A stretch of DNA of 64,000 nucleotides from Arthrobacter sp. ISL-48 (GTDB lineage Bacteria; Actinomycetota; Actinomycetes; Actinomycetales; Micrococcaceae): the NCBI RefSeq assembly GCF_018613805.1, contig NZ_JAGGPL010000018.1, forward strand, positions 62,001 to 126,000, written 5' to 3'. Each line of letters starts with the position of its first letter. Within the stretch, counting starts at the first letter, position 1. The notes beneath the pieces are model-generated. The model searched no databases and was not told the DNA's origin. It saw nothing but the letters and a program-made list of their open reading frames with translations. A program made the position numbers and the translations under genes. Positions 54,201-62,354 of the stretch are shown piece by piece.

Positions 54201-55680
54201 TCAGGTTGGTGCTCGGTAGGGTGGACGTCGTGGCGAGTTTATAGGCGTCATCAGCTTCGGTTGCCAGTTTGCGGTAGACCTTGTAGATGTCAGCGCCCTC
54301 CGAAGGCTGCCACTTGAGCAGCGCGCCGGCGTTGGAGACACTGCCTGCGACGAGGCCCTGCGGTTTGGCCGGGACAGCCGACGGCGGTGCCACGTCCAGG
54401 ACTCGCGAGGCAAGCGGCAGGCTGAGCTGCTTCACCCCTCCGGCGAGCAGCCGTGCGATCTGGATCGCGCCGTATTCCTGGAAGTGGGTATCGTCAACGG
54501 TGCCGTTGGGTCGACCGGGGTAAATGCCGGCGTCGACATGCAGGAAAACGGATTTCGTCTCCTCCGGACCGATGGCATCGTAGTAGGCTTGGCTCAGGGC
54601 AGACAGGTCCACCAGGGCCACTTCCTCCTCGGCGGCGAGCTCCTTCATTTTGTCCACATATTCAGGGAAGCTCACCCGGAATGCCCCGGTGGCCGGATCG
54701 AAGTCCCGGCGTCCCACAGGTGTGACCAGGATGGGCATGGCACCGCGCTGGCGTGCACCGCTGACGTAGGTCCGGAGGTATTCCTTGTAGTCGGCCGGCG
54801 ACGCGTAGCGGTCGTCTACGCCGATGGTCGCGTCGTTATGGCCAAACTGGACCATGAGGTAGTCGCCGGGGTTGATCACGCGGAGGATTTCGTCGAGGCG
54901 GCCCTGGCTGATGAAGTTCTTGGAGCTGCGGCCTCCAATGGCATGGTTGTAGACAGCCACTTTGTCATCGAAGTAGCGGTCCATCATCTGGCCCCAGCCG
55001 GCCTGCGGTTCGAAGGCGGCGTCATAGGTCTGGACCGTAGAATCCCCGGCGAGGTAGACGCCGGGATCAGTGGTAGCGGTGCGCGGTGCGCGGGCTGCGA
55101 TCACCAGGGAATTGATCTTGGCGGCGGTGCCAGTGAAATCCAGGTTGAGCTGGCCGTCCACGAGGCTGATCGGGAACTCCATTTCCAGGTATTGGCCCGC
55201 GGGCCGGTCAGTGAGCTGGACTTTCGCCATCTTTTCCGCCGTGATGGCGATGTTCGTGGCATCGGAAGCATCGCCTGCGATGAGCTTGACCGTGTAGTCG
55301 CCATTGGGCAGGTCAACCAGGAAGCTGGTGCCCTGCGCCCGCACAAAGTCTGAGCGAAGGGCATCGCCAGTGCCGCGGTCCGCTCCGGATGTGACGGCGG
55401 TGTCCGTGAAACCGAACCCAGCGGCTGCGGAATAAGCCGTGCTGGCGTCTACGCGGGTGTAGCCGTCTGCAGTGCTGCCGGGTCCGAAGTCGAAATGGAA
55501 TCCGCTGCCGACGGCAGGGAGGGAGGTGTCTGCCTGGACGGAGGGCAGGCCGGTGAAGGCGATCGCGGCCGAGGCGACGGCGGCCGTCAGGGCTTTGGTC
55601 GTGGTGGAAAGTCGGCGGCTGCCGCGCGGGGGTCCTTGTGTACCGTCTTGAGGTTGGCGGGCTTGCGGGGGATGGTTCAC
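51280..55680 (-). CDS. Secreted CE12-type acetylesterase / PL11-type rhamnogalacturonan lyase fusion
   Basis: About 1466 residues. The ATG at 55686 directly touches the AAGGAG box, so GTG 55680 (6-base spacing) is the better start. After a signal peptide come a malectin-like beta domain (about 55-190), an SGNH hydrolase with YLAGDSTVQTY (S213 nucleophile), FGHNDA and DDTHF (catalytic D/H, about 395), an FN3 domain, a second malectin-like domain (FDFGPAGAPLEPGY), two FN3 domains, and from about 860 a PL11 lyase with calcium-type DLDGDG and DFDGDG loops. The esterase would remove acetyl groups that block rhamnogalacturonan I, and the lyase would cut it. No transporter or hydrolase genes of a pectin locus are adjacent. 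Confidence 0.85.
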   Translation of the reverse strand: MNHPPQARQPQDGTQGPPRGSRRLSTTTKALTAAVASAAIAFTGLPSVQADTSLPAVGSGFHFDFGPGSTADGYTRVDASTAYSAAAGFGFTDTAVTSGADRGTGDALRSDFVRAQGTSFLVDLPNGDYTVKLIAGDASDATNIAITAEKMAKVQLTDRPAGQYLEMEFPISLVDGQLNLDFTGTAAKINSLVIAARAPRTATTDPGVYLAGDSTVQTYDAAFEPQAGWGQMMDRYFDDKVAVYNHAIGGRSSKNFISQGRLDEILRVINPGDYLMVQFGHNDATIGVDDRYASPADYKEYLRTYVSGARQRGAMPILVTPVGRRDFDPATGAFRVSFPEYVDKMKELAAEEEVALVDLSALSQAYYDAIGPEETKSVFLHVDAGIYPGRPNGTVDDTHFQEYGAIQIARLLAGGVKQLSLPLASRVLDVAPPSAVPAKPQGLVAGSVSNAGALLKWQPSEGADIYKVYRKLATEADDAYKLATTSTLPSTNLNGLAEGTAYNVRVAAMNGKGLSEFSDALALTTKKAKYKFDFGPAGAPLEPGYTEVNRTMAYTPERGFGFADTSGLSDRDRGTATTNLLRDFILSGSSFEFRLDVPNGTYALKTHHSDWIGSTRTDISVEEKSFGTVTSGRASSATKVINQVLVSDGQLNLGISGSGQRLNGLEVTPLLVGPTDLRATNVDAAAAPPSVSLTWDAVPDAASYKVFRQASYDSSPQLLADNVMGTDFTDTSAFAGLPYKYFVTALDNTGLESVASNTVDVALVDPNTPVPAATNKLDIKAVEKTSVTLKWQKVSGAAAYHVYRSTSPDGPFGYVGRATEVNYTDTTVLTTIKYYYRVTTVNKGGESAPSAVIGTEKVSVVNRQMENLDRAPVALVTDQGVRVGWRMLGLDPEQIGFHVIRDGVQLTTEPIRNSTTFLDPAGTAASKYVIKAVGNGGDQLTAEFTPLARDYLAIKLDKPADDYTKDGQPYSYSAGDASVADLDGDGTYEVIQMWSPSISKDNSQAGYTGIVYVDAYKMDGTKLWRIDLGRNIRAGAHYTQVLAYDFDGDGKAEVAMKTADGTRDAAGTVIGNASADYRNSSGYVLTGDEFLTVFHGVSGTIMDTVKYDPPRGDVGAWGDTYGNRVDRFLGAVAYLDGEHPSMMFSRGYYTRAVLATYDLVGGKIVKRWVFDSNVSGDQYRGMGNHNLSVADVDADGKDEFVFGSMTIDDNGQPLYTTGLGHGDAIHTSDLDPSRPGLETFAVHEEMGASGNRGATFRDSATGEVLWSIPATKDTGRGAAGDIDPRHLGAEAWAVGGDAAWNSPVGELRSAKGELLSTNIPAANFLAWWDGDLLREIVDHDWDAPANSGTPTISKWNWNTQSSDRLLTAAGAKTNNSTKGTPAIQADLLGDWREEIAWRSADSTELRIYTTASGTDVRLRTLMHDPVYRLSVARENVAYNQPPHPGFYIGEGMETPAMPDIAYTGTN

Positions 55681-55983
55681 GAACATCTCCTTCGATGAGC
55701 GGCGGAACGTGGATCTGACCACTGCGTCAGATTTGTATCGTTTCAATGAGAAACAAACCGGGGCAACCCGTATTTCTTCGATGTGCCTGCGAGCCGGTCG
55801 AGGCAAGAGGGAGATTTGTACAGGGCCCCAGTGCTGTTGCTGACATGTCTATCAGTGGAACGTTTCAGTGGTCAAGCATTTCTGATCGTTTTCTGGGAGT
55901 TCTTGGTGTGGAGTGTGCGCCTTGGTTGCCTTTCCTCACAGCCAGCCGGGTCCCCGCTGGCGCGAGGTGCTGAGTTTGATCTA

Positions 55984-56006
55984 TTAATGAGAATCACTAG
56001 CATTAA
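55984..56006. promoter_or_regulatory. Zur-box-like palindrome
   Basis: TTAATGAGAATCACTAGCATTAA has perfect outer arms TTAATG/CATTAA and an inner GAATC core, resembling the zinc-uptake regulator box (AATGANAATNATTNTCATT type) of actinobacteria. It overlaps the 5' side of the AztD-like gene, just before its ATG, so zinc-bound Zur could block that promoter. The identity of the regulator is inferred. Confidence 0.6.
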
Positions 56007-56010
56007 CGAA

Positions 56011-57351
56011 ATGATGAGAACCTCTTCCCACCTTTCCCCCAGATCCGCTCCCCGTGCCTTCGGAGTGCCCGCAGTCCTTGCGGCTTCCGCTCTTCTGCTC
56101 GCCGCCTGTGCAGGGTCCCAACCTTCCGCCCAGGAAACCGCCGATGACCCAGCCAACCAAGGTGCCACCACTAAAGGAGGTGCACCAAAGGAGGCGTCGG
56201 CACCCACTCCCCGGCTTGTCCTGACTCATGATGAAGGGATTACGGTCCTCGATGCCAAGACCCTGAAGCCCGTGGGGGAGGCAGGCCTCGACGGCTTTAA
56301 TCGATTGAGCCCGGCGGGTGACGGGCGCCATGTCCTGGTGTCCACAGGCGACTCGTTCCGCGTCTTCGACACGGGCGCATGGACGGAGGAGCACGGCGAC
56401 CACGGCCACTCCTACACGGCCACACCCGAGCTCACCGACAAGGCCTTCAGCGCGGACAAGTCAGGGCATGTGGTCCGTCATGCAGGCAGGACCGTACTCT
56501 TTAGCGACGGCTCCGGAAAGGTGGAAAGTTTCGATCCGTCAGAGCTGACGGAGGCGCTCAAGACGGGCCTCCCGCCGACCACTACCTACACGACGCCCGA
56601 GGCGCACCATGGCGTGGCCGTGGAGTTGGAGGATGGCCGGCTCCTGGTCACGCTGGGAAACGAGGACCACCGGAACGGCCTGGCGCTTTTGGACACCCCT
56701 GGCAGCGGGAGGGCAGCGGAAAGTGTCGGTCCGCAGGCGCCGGCCCGCACGGAGATCCTGCGCAATGAGGACTGCCCCGGCGTGCACGGAGAGGCCGTTG
56801 CCGGGCACGACACCGTAGTGGTCGGCTGCGAGGACGGCATGCTGATCTACAAGGAGGGAGCCATCGCCAAGGTTTCCAGCCCTGACCCCTACGGCCGGAT
56901 GGGCAACCAGGCGGGAAGCCCCGCGTCCCCTGTCATCCTGGGTGACTACAAGGTGGATAAGGATGCCACGCTTGAGCGGCCAACCCGGATTTCCCTGGTC
57001 AACACCGACACGGGGCAGTTGCAGCTTGTTGACCTCGGTACGAGCTACTCCTTCCGTTCCCTGGGGCGGGGGCCGGCAGGGGAGGCCCTGGTCTTGGGCA
57101 CGGACGGATCGCTTCACGTCATTGACCCGCTCACAGGAGCCGTCGCGGGTTCCATCCCTGTAGTGCCCGCCTGGGAAGAGCCGGAAGTGTGGCAGGATCC
57201 CCGCCCCACACTATTTGTCCAGGGCTCAACGGCCTACGTCACCGAGCCGGCAACTTCCACGATCCATGCCGTGGACCTGAAGTCCGGCAGGGTCATCAAG
57301 AGCGCTGGCCTGGACCATGTCCCCAATGAACTGACCGGCGTCACAGGCTGA
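56011..57351 (+). CDS. AztD-like zinc-binding lipoprotein (periplasmic-type metallochaperone)
   Basis: About 446 residues (445 if ATG 56014 is used). A lipoprotein signal ends at LLLAAC; the lipidated cysteine is near residue 30. The rest is a beta-propeller with repeated DGxxxVxxG blades, a HGDHGH cluster in TEEHGDHGHSY, EAHHG and EDHRNG, all fitting zinc coordination. AztD proteins deliver zinc to the AztABC importer; no importer is in this window. The Zur-like box just upstream supports zinc-starvation control. The frame is open further upstream (ATG 55987 lies within the box), but that start is unlikely. Assignment rests on motifs and context. Confidence 0.65.
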   Translation: MMRTSSHLSPRSAPRAFGVPAVLAASALLLAACAGSQPSAQETADDPANQGATTKGGAPKEASAPTPRLVLTHDEGITVLDAKTLKPVGEAGLDGFNRLSPAGDGRHVLVSTGDSFRVFDTGAWTEEHGDHGHSYTATPELTDKAFSADKSGHVVRHAGRTVLFSDGSGKVESFDPSELTEALKTGLPPTTTYTTPEAHHGVAVELEDGRLLVTLGNEDHRNGLALLDTPGSGRAAESVGPQAPARTEILRNEDCPGVHGEAVAGHDTVVVGCEDGMLIYKEGAIAKVSSPDPYGRMGNQAGSPASPVILGDYKVDKDATLERPTRISLVNTDTGQLQLVDLGTSYSFRSLGRGPAGEALVLGTDGSLHVIDPLTGAVAGSIPVVPAWEEPEVWQDPRPTLFVQGSTAYVTEPATSTIHAVDLKSGRVIKSAGLDHVPNELTGVTG

Positions 57352-57382
57352 CGATCGGGGAGCCTGCAGAGACCGGAATGCC

Positions 57383-57418
57383 GACGGCGGATGGGCACCC
57401 GCGTGCCCACCCGCCGTC
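57383..57418. terminator. Bidirectional terminator between AztD-like and DoxX genes
   Basis: GACGGCGGATGGGCAC (57383-57398) pairs with GTGCCCACCCGCCGTC (57403-57418) except for one A:C mismatch, around CCGC. It separates the two convergent genes. Confidence 0.8.
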
Positions 57419-57442
57419 GAGGTCTACTTCCGAACGCCGTGC

Positions 57443-57877
57443 TCAGGCGAGGCCTGCCAGCCTCGAGTTCTTGCGGCCGAAGAGGGCCCGGTCCACCGAA
57501 ATGCGACCCGCACCGGTGAGGGCCAGGGCCAGGGCCGCCGCGGCCAGGAGCAGCACGAGTTCAAAGCCGCCGGTGGCGGCGAAGACGCCAGCCTGGGCAT
57601 GCACAAGGAACAGTGCGCCGAGCATGTCCAAGGCAAGAAGTGCTGCAACCACGCGGGTCAGGATACCCAGGATGAGGGCTATTCCGCCGGCCAGCTCAAG
57701 GCTGGCGACTGCGGGGGCGGTCACTTCGGCGGCGGGCACGCCCATCTTGGCGAATGAGGCCTGTGTGCCGGCGATAGTGAATTCGCTGAACTTCTGCCAG
57801 CCGTGGGCAGCAAAGAGGAAGCCGAGAATGACGCGCAGGATGGTAATGGCGGAGGTGGTAAGGGAGGACTGGTTCAT
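57443..57877 (-). CDS. DoxX-family membrane protein
   Basis: A 144-residue protein with four hydrophobic segments. Conserved opening LRVILGFLFAAHGWQKF and middle LELAGGIALILGILTRVVAALLALDM are DoxX marks. Family proteins are quinone-linked or redox membrane proteins of uncertain role. A hairpin terminator follows the stop. Confidence 0.9.
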   Translation of the reverse strand: MNQSSLTTSAITILRVILGFLFAAHGWQKFSEFTIAGTQASFAKMGVPAAEVTAPAVASLELAGGIALILGILTRVVAALLALDMLGALFLVHAQAGVFAATGGFELVLLLAAAALALALTGAGRISVDRALFGRKNSRLAGLA

Positions 57878-58064
57878 GGGAGTTTCACCGTTTCGAATGT
57901 CGGTCGGGGCTGTCTGGATACAAGCGGGCCGGATCGCAGCGTTGAAGCTTGAGGTATCGAGTCTTCCCGACTCATGGTTGAATGGTCAACCAATTGCGGC
58001 CGAATGTGTCCTTTCTCATGGACGGGCGGAGTTCAGGTCCGCGGCGCCCCGATAGGCTGGCACC

Positions 58065-59417
58065 GTGCCTGATCGATCCGCCCCTGCTGCCGCGCAAGCG
58101 CCACCCGGCCACGCCCGGGAGATACTTCGGCTCGCCATTCCGGCCCTCGGTGCGCTGATCGCCGAACCGCTGTTCCTGCTGGCAGATTCCGCCATCGTGG
58201 GCCATCTGGGCGTCGCCCAACTGGCAGGCGTCGGACTCGCCTCGGCCGTGCTTCATACCGCCGTTGGACTGATGGTCTTCCTTGCCTACTCCACCACACC
58301 GGCCGTGGCGCGGGCTATCGGCGACGGCCAACTCGCCAAGGCGCTGGCAGCCGGGCGCGACGGCGTCTGGCTGGCGCTGATGCTCGGATTTGTCCTTGCC
58401 GCAGCAGGTTTTGTGGCCGCTGAGCCGTTAGTAGGCCTGATGGGGGCTCACGGGGAAGTGCGGACCTTTGCCGTTGACTACCTCCGGTGGTCTATGCCGG
58501 GACTCGTGGCCATGCTGGTCATTTTCGCCGGAACAGGGGTGCTCCGGGGCCTTCAGGACACGCGAACGCCGCTGGTGGTTGCCACTGCCGGCTTTGGCCT
58601 GAACATCGTGCTCAACCTGTGGCTCGTTTATGGGCTGGGCTGGTCCGTGACTGGCTCTGCGGTGGGCACCAGCATCGCCCAATGGGCCATGGCTGCCGTT
58701 TATCTGGTGATGGTGCAGCGGAATGCGGCCCGGAGCGGAGTCAGCCTCCTGCCGGACTGGCACGGCATCCGCGCCATGACCCGTATCGGATCATGGCTGA
58801 TGCTGCGCACACTCAGCCTCCGGATCGCCATCCTGGCCACCGTCCTGGTCGTCACAGCCCAGGGTGCCGTCAACCTCGCGGCACACCAATTGGCAATGAC
58901 CATCTTTTCCTTCCTTGCCTTTGCCCTCGACGCGCTCGCAATCGCCGCGCAGGCCCTGATCGGTAAGGAACTTGGTGCGTCCAACCCCGTCGGTGCGCGC
59001 CTGCTGACCCGGACCATGACCCGCTGGGGCTTGGGCTTCGGGGTAATCACGGGCCTGCTGCTGGCCACGGTTGCACCATGGGCGGGGGCATTGTTCACTT
59101 CCGACCCGGGCGTGCATTCCGTCCTCGTATCCGCCTTATGGGTACTCGCGGCCGGCCAGCCGGTCGCCGGCTATGTTTTTGTGCTCGATGGGGTCCTGAT
59201 CGGGGCAGGTGATGCCAGATATCTGGCGCTGGCCGGAGTGGTGAATCTTGCCGTCTACGTACCGATGCTCCTGGCCGTCGGAGGCTCCGGCATCTCCGGG
59301 GCCGCCGGGCTGACCTGGCTTTGGGTGGCGTTTGCGGTGGGCTATATGGCCGCCCGCGCCCTGACCCTCGGCATCCGGGCCAGGTCCGACCGCTGGATGG
59401 TGCTCGGTTCGCCTTAG
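58065..59417 (+). CDS. MATE-family efflux transporter (DinF-like)
   Basis: A 450-residue carrier with 12 hydrophobic segments in two similar halves. The first half opens EILRLAIPALGALIAEPLFLLADSAIVGHLGVAQLAGVGLASAV, the MATE/DinF signature; the second includes LAAHQLAMTIFSFLAFALDALAIAAQALIGKELGA. It exports cationic drugs or metabolites in exchange for H+ or Na+. Starts at GTG, 26 bases before the next gene. Confidence 0.92.
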   Translation: MPDRSAPAAAQAPPGHAREILRLAIPALGALIAEPLFLLADSAIVGHLGVAQLAGVGLASAVLHTAVGLMVFLAYSTTPAVARAIGDGQLAKALAAGRDGVWLALMLGFVLAAAGFVAAEPLVGLMGAHGEVRTFAVDYLRWSMPGLVAMLVIFAGTGVLRGLQDTRTPLVVATAGFGLNIVLNLWLVYGLGWSVTGSAVGTSIAQWAMAAVYLVMVQRNAARSGVSLLPDWHGIRAMTRIGSWLMLRTLSLRIAILATVLVVTAQGAVNLAAHQLAMTIFSFLAFALDALAIAAQALIGKELGASNPVGARLLTRTMTRWGLGFGVITGLLLATVAPWAGALFTSDPGVHSVLVSALWVLAAGQPVAGYVFVLDGVLIGAGDARYLALAGVVNLAVYVPMLLAVGGSGISGAAGLTWLWVAFAVGYMAARALTLGIRARSDRWMVLGSP

Positions 59418-59442
59418 CACCGGCGCCCACTAAACTGGACCG

Positions 59443-60033
59443 GTGACCCAACCGTTGACGCCAGCAGGAACTGCCCCAGGTGCCGCCCCCCAAACTGACC
59501 TATGGAAGCCGGTACTGCTCCGGGCCCTGGTCGCACTGCTGTTTGGCGCGCTGACCGTCTTCTGGGCTTCCCCGTCAGTGGCTGTCATGGGCTGGTCCGG
59601 TGGCACGTACCTGCTGGCCACCGGTCCGTTGCTGATCTGGAGCATCACGAAAGCGGGTTACCGCAATGACGCGATGCCGGGCAGGGTGTTTTCCGCTGCC
59701 GGCTCGGCGCTGACCGGTAGCGGCGTGGCGCTGGTCCTGCTCCACGGAGACCTTCTCTTTGGAGTGATCGCAGCTTTTGGGTTGGGCCTGGCAGGCGCCG
59801 TGGAACTGTATTGCGGCATCCGGTACCGCGGCCAGCATGTATTGGCCCGGGACTGGCTGGCTTCCGGGATCATCGGCGTCGGCACTGCTGCTGCCCTGCC
59901 TTTTTTCATCAGCCTGGGCGCGCATGCTCTCTTGGGTGTGGCGGGCGGGGGCGCCATCATTTCCGGCGTCCTGTGGGTGCTCTCAGGACTGACGCTGCGG
60001 CACGATGCCCGGGCGGCGGCTGTGAAGCCGTAA
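59443..60033 (+). CDS. Small polytopic membrane protein, HdeD/DUF308-like layout
   Basis: A 196-residue protein with about six evenly spaced hydrophobic helices and short loops. The layout resembles HdeD/DUF308 family proteins, but no motif is decisive. Starts at GTG 26 bases after the MATE gene and could be co-transcribed. Function unknown. Confidence 0.75.
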   Translation: MTQPLTPAGTAPGAAPQTDLWKPVLLRALVALLFGALTVFWASPSVAVMGWSGGTYLLATGPLLIWSITKAGYRNDAMPGRVFSAAGSALTGSGVALVLLHGDLLFGVIAAFGLGLAGAVELYCGIRYRGQHVLARDWLASGIIGVGTAAALPFFISLGAHALLGVAGGGAIISGVLWVLSGLTLRHDARAAAVKP

Positions 60034-60151
60034 ACTAGGAAAGCACGGTTCTACTCGACGTAGAAGTTGGCCGTGCACCAGGCGCGCACGACCCACCCGC
60101 ACCATTCGAACCAGGCAGGCCGCCGCGCCCGCCTGCAGGAGAGGAACCACC

Positions 60152-60529
60152 TTGGCAGACCAGCAACCAGGAAAACCGCGTAGGCTGCGGACCTCGGTGA
60201 AGGGGCCGCTGATGTTCTCCGCGTTCTGGGCCGTCCTCGCTTTCTTCGCTGTCCTGATCTTTGCTTCCGGGGGCAGCTCGCGCGCCCCGCGGTTCGACCT
60301 CGCCTTCACCGGCGCCGGAATTGCCTTCATTGTCACGCTGGTCGTCGCCGCCATGCTCTCCATGAGCTACAAGGACAACGCCGAGCACCTCGGCAAGGGA
60401 TCCGGCGTCAACCTCAGTTCGGCAAGGAAGCCGTCGCATGGATTTGGCGGGCACGGCCCGGCACAGCCCGGAGGCTCGCCTGATTCCGATGATCCCGGCT
60501 CCGCCGGCCGGGACTCCAGCAACTCCTGA
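60152..60529 (+). CDS. Small membrane protein of unknown function
   Basis: A 125-residue protein starting at TTG 60152 behind AGGAGAGG. Two hydrophobic helices span about residues 22-42 and 52-75; the tail is disordered and Gly/Pro/Ser-rich. No family recognised. The 15-bp repeat begins about 40 bases after the stop. Confidence 0.75.
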   Translation: MADQQPGKPRRLRTSVKGPLMFSAFWAVLAFFAVLIFASGGSSRAPRFDLAFTGAGIAFIVTLVVAAMLSMSYKDNAEHLGKGSGVNLSSARKPSHGFGGHGPAQPGGSPDSDDPGSAGRDSSNS

Positions 60530-60570
60530 CCAGCTCCGCCCGCGCCAGCCCCGCCCGCGCCCGACGCGCC

Positions 60571-60660
60571 GACGCCCAGCCCGCCGACGCCCAGCCCGCC
60601 GACGCCCAGCCCGCCGACGCCTAGCCGGCCGAGGCCCAGCCCGCCGACGCCTAGCCGGCT
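60571..60660. repeat. Six tandem 15-bp repeats at the end of the CGNR gene
   Basis: Units of the form GACGCCCAGCCCGCC repeat six times without gaps (60571, 60586, 60601, 60616, 60631, 60646), with changes in units four to six. The CGNR stop codon lies in the last unit as CTA at 60651-60653. Because the period is 15, the frame is kept, and loss of the stop would add a Gly/Leu/Val-rich repeat tail. Likely replication slippage. Confidence 0.85.
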
Positions 60661-61196
60661 GAAGCCTGGCGGGCGCGGTAGGCAGCGACGTGCATACGGT
60701 TGGCGCAGTTGCCGGTATCGCAATAGCGTTTCGAGCGGTTCCTGCTGAGGTCCAGCACGACTGCGTCGCAGTCGTCCGCCTCGCACACCAGCATGCGGTC
60801 CATCTCCTTGCTTCGGATCACGTCCACGAGGGCCATGGCAGCCTCGGTGCTCATTCTGTCTGCCAGCGGCGCTTCCCTGGTGGTGGCGTGCAGGTGCCAG
60901 TCCCACTGATCGTGTTTCATGAGCTGGGGAAGGGCGTTGGCCTCACGCAGCAGTCGGTTCACGGTTTCCACCGCGGTGTCCTCGTCCGCAGTCCAGAGCC
61001 ATGCCAGCCGCGCCCGGAGCTGATGGATGCTGGCCAGTTCGGCCTTGTCGCGCGTGCGCGACCCGCTGAATCCTTCCGCCTGGAGAAACCGGTCCAAGTC
61101 AGCGACCGTAGCCAGGTTCTCCCGCCCGTTCGCTGCCGTATTGATCAGATTAACGACGGTCCGCAGCGCCACGTCGGTGTCAGGGGCAAAGAGCAT
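60651..61196 (-). CDS. CGNR zinc-finger regulator with ABATE domain
   Basis: A 181-residue protein. The N-terminal ABATE-like domain (about residues 1-125) begins MLFAPDTDVALRTVVNLIN. The C-terminal zinc finger has two Cys pairs, MLVCEADDCDAVVLDLSRNRSKRYC then GNCANRMHVAAYRAR, a CANR variant of the CGNR signature. Presumed stress-linked transcription regulator. It diverges from the EamA transporter gene 70 bases away, so it might control it. Confidence 0.88.
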   Translation of the reverse strand: MLFAPDTDVALRTVVNLINTAANGRENLATVADLDRFLQAEGFSGSRTRDKAELASIHQLRARLAWLWTADEDTAVETVNRLLREANALPQLMKHDQWDWHLHATTREAPLADRMSTEAAMALVDVIRSKEMDRMLVCEADDCDAVVLDLSRNRSKRYCDTGNCANRMHVAAYRARQASAG

Positions 61197-61267
61197 CTTG
61201 ACTCCTTACAAAGGGTGGGCGTAGTGTCATGAGCATTACCCCACTTTACTCCTGACAGGAGGCAACG

Positions 61268-62293
61268 GTGCCTGCCGCCAACCATCCCGCCGAGACCCGC
61301 CAGCCTTCCCTGAAGCGGCGTGGGTTCCTGGCCTCGGGCCTGTGGATCGCGCTGTTTTCCTCCGCTGTCTTTGGCACGTCCGGCTCCTTCGCCAAGGCGC
61401 TGCTGGAAGCTGGCTGGTCTCCCGGAGCGGCGGTGACGGCCCGCCTCACCGGCGCCGCCCTGATTCTTGCCGTTCCGGCAGTTCCCGCCCTGCGCGGCCG
61501 CTGGCACCAGCTCTGGGCCAACTGGATCACTATTGTGCTGTTTGGCCTGATTGGCGTGGCGGCGTGCCAACTCTTTTACTTCAATGCCGTGGCACGACTA
61601 TCCGTTGGGGTTGCACTTCTCCTCGAGTACCTGGCCCCGGTAATTATTGTGCTGTGGCTCTGGGCAGCCAGCCGCAGTCGGCCACGGGCGTTGACGTTCG
61701 GCGGAACCCTGCTATCCCTCGCCGGACTGCTCCTGGTGCTGGACCTCACTGGAACCGTGAAGATCGATGTCATCGGGGTGCTGTGGGGAATGGCTGCTGC
61801 GGTCTGCCTAGCCATATATTTCTTCATTACCGCCAGACAGAACGACTCTTTGCCGCCCATCGTCCTTGCCTCCGGCGGGCTGATGGTGGGCGCGGCCGTG
61901 ATGTGGCTGGCTGCCGCCTCGGGTCTGCTGCCCATGGCCTTCAGCACCGCAGACACCAAGCTTGGACCCTGGGTCACGCCGTGGTGGGTGGCGCTGGGCG
62001 GACTCGTGGTCCTGGCAACGGTCATGGCCTACGTATCCGGCATCATGGCAGCCCGGGCACTTGGATCGAAAGTGGCGTCCTTCGTCTCGCTCACCGAGGT
62101 GCTGTTCGCCGTGATCTGGGCATGGCTGCTCCTGGGGGAGCTTCCCGGGGCCATCCAGCTTTTGGGCGGAGTGCTCATCGTGGCCGGCGTCATCCTGGTC
62201 CGGCTGGATGAGCTGCGTGCTCCTGCAAGAACTGCCGGGACCATTTCAGCAGCGACCACTCCGCTCGGCGCAGAACGCCGGCTCCGCCAGTAA
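61268..62293 (+). CDS. EamA/DMT-family transporter (RhtA-like)
   Basis: A 341-residue carrier with ten hydrophobic helices in two EamA repeats. GTG 61268 follows AGGAGGCAACG. FGTSGSFAKALLEAGWSPGAAVTARLTGAALIL and VARLSVGVALLLEYLAPVIIVLWLW are the repeat marks of RhtA-type threonine/homoserine exporters, and FVSLTEVLFAVIWAWLLLGE closes the second repeat. Substrate unproven. Confidence 0.9.
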   Translation: MPAANHPAETRQPSLKRRGFLASGLWIALFSSAVFGTSGSFAKALLEAGWSPGAAVTARLTGAALILAVPAVPALRGRWHQLWANWITIVLFGLIGVAACQLFYFNAVARLSVGVALLLEYLAPVIIVLWLWAASRSRPRALTFGGTLLSLAGLLLVLDLTGTVKIDVIGVLWGMAAAVCLAIYFFITARQNDSLPPIVLASGGLMVGAAVMWLAAASGLLPMAFSTADTKLGPWVTPWWVALGGLVVLATVMAYVSGIMAARALGSKVASFVSLTEVLFAVIWAWLLLGELPGAIQLLGGVLIVAGVILVRLDELRAPARTAGTISAATTPLGAERRLRQ

Positions 62294-62296
62294 CCG

Positions 62297-62329
62297 CTTG
62301 AGGGCCCGGACAGTGTCCGGGCCCTCAAG
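62297..62329. terminator. Bidirectional terminator between EamA and WXG100 genes
   Basis: CTTGAGGGCCCGGACA (62297-62312) and TGTCCGGGCCCTCAAG (62314-62329) pair as a perfect 16-bp stem around one base, between the two convergent stops. Confidence 0.85.
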
Positions 62330-62354
62330 GGTGCTAACAGGTAACGCGCGGCGG

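Noticed and set aside
60571..60660. CRISPR-like array
   Set aside because: Units are 15 bp with no spacers and sit at a gene end; there are no cas genes. It is a simple tandem repeat.
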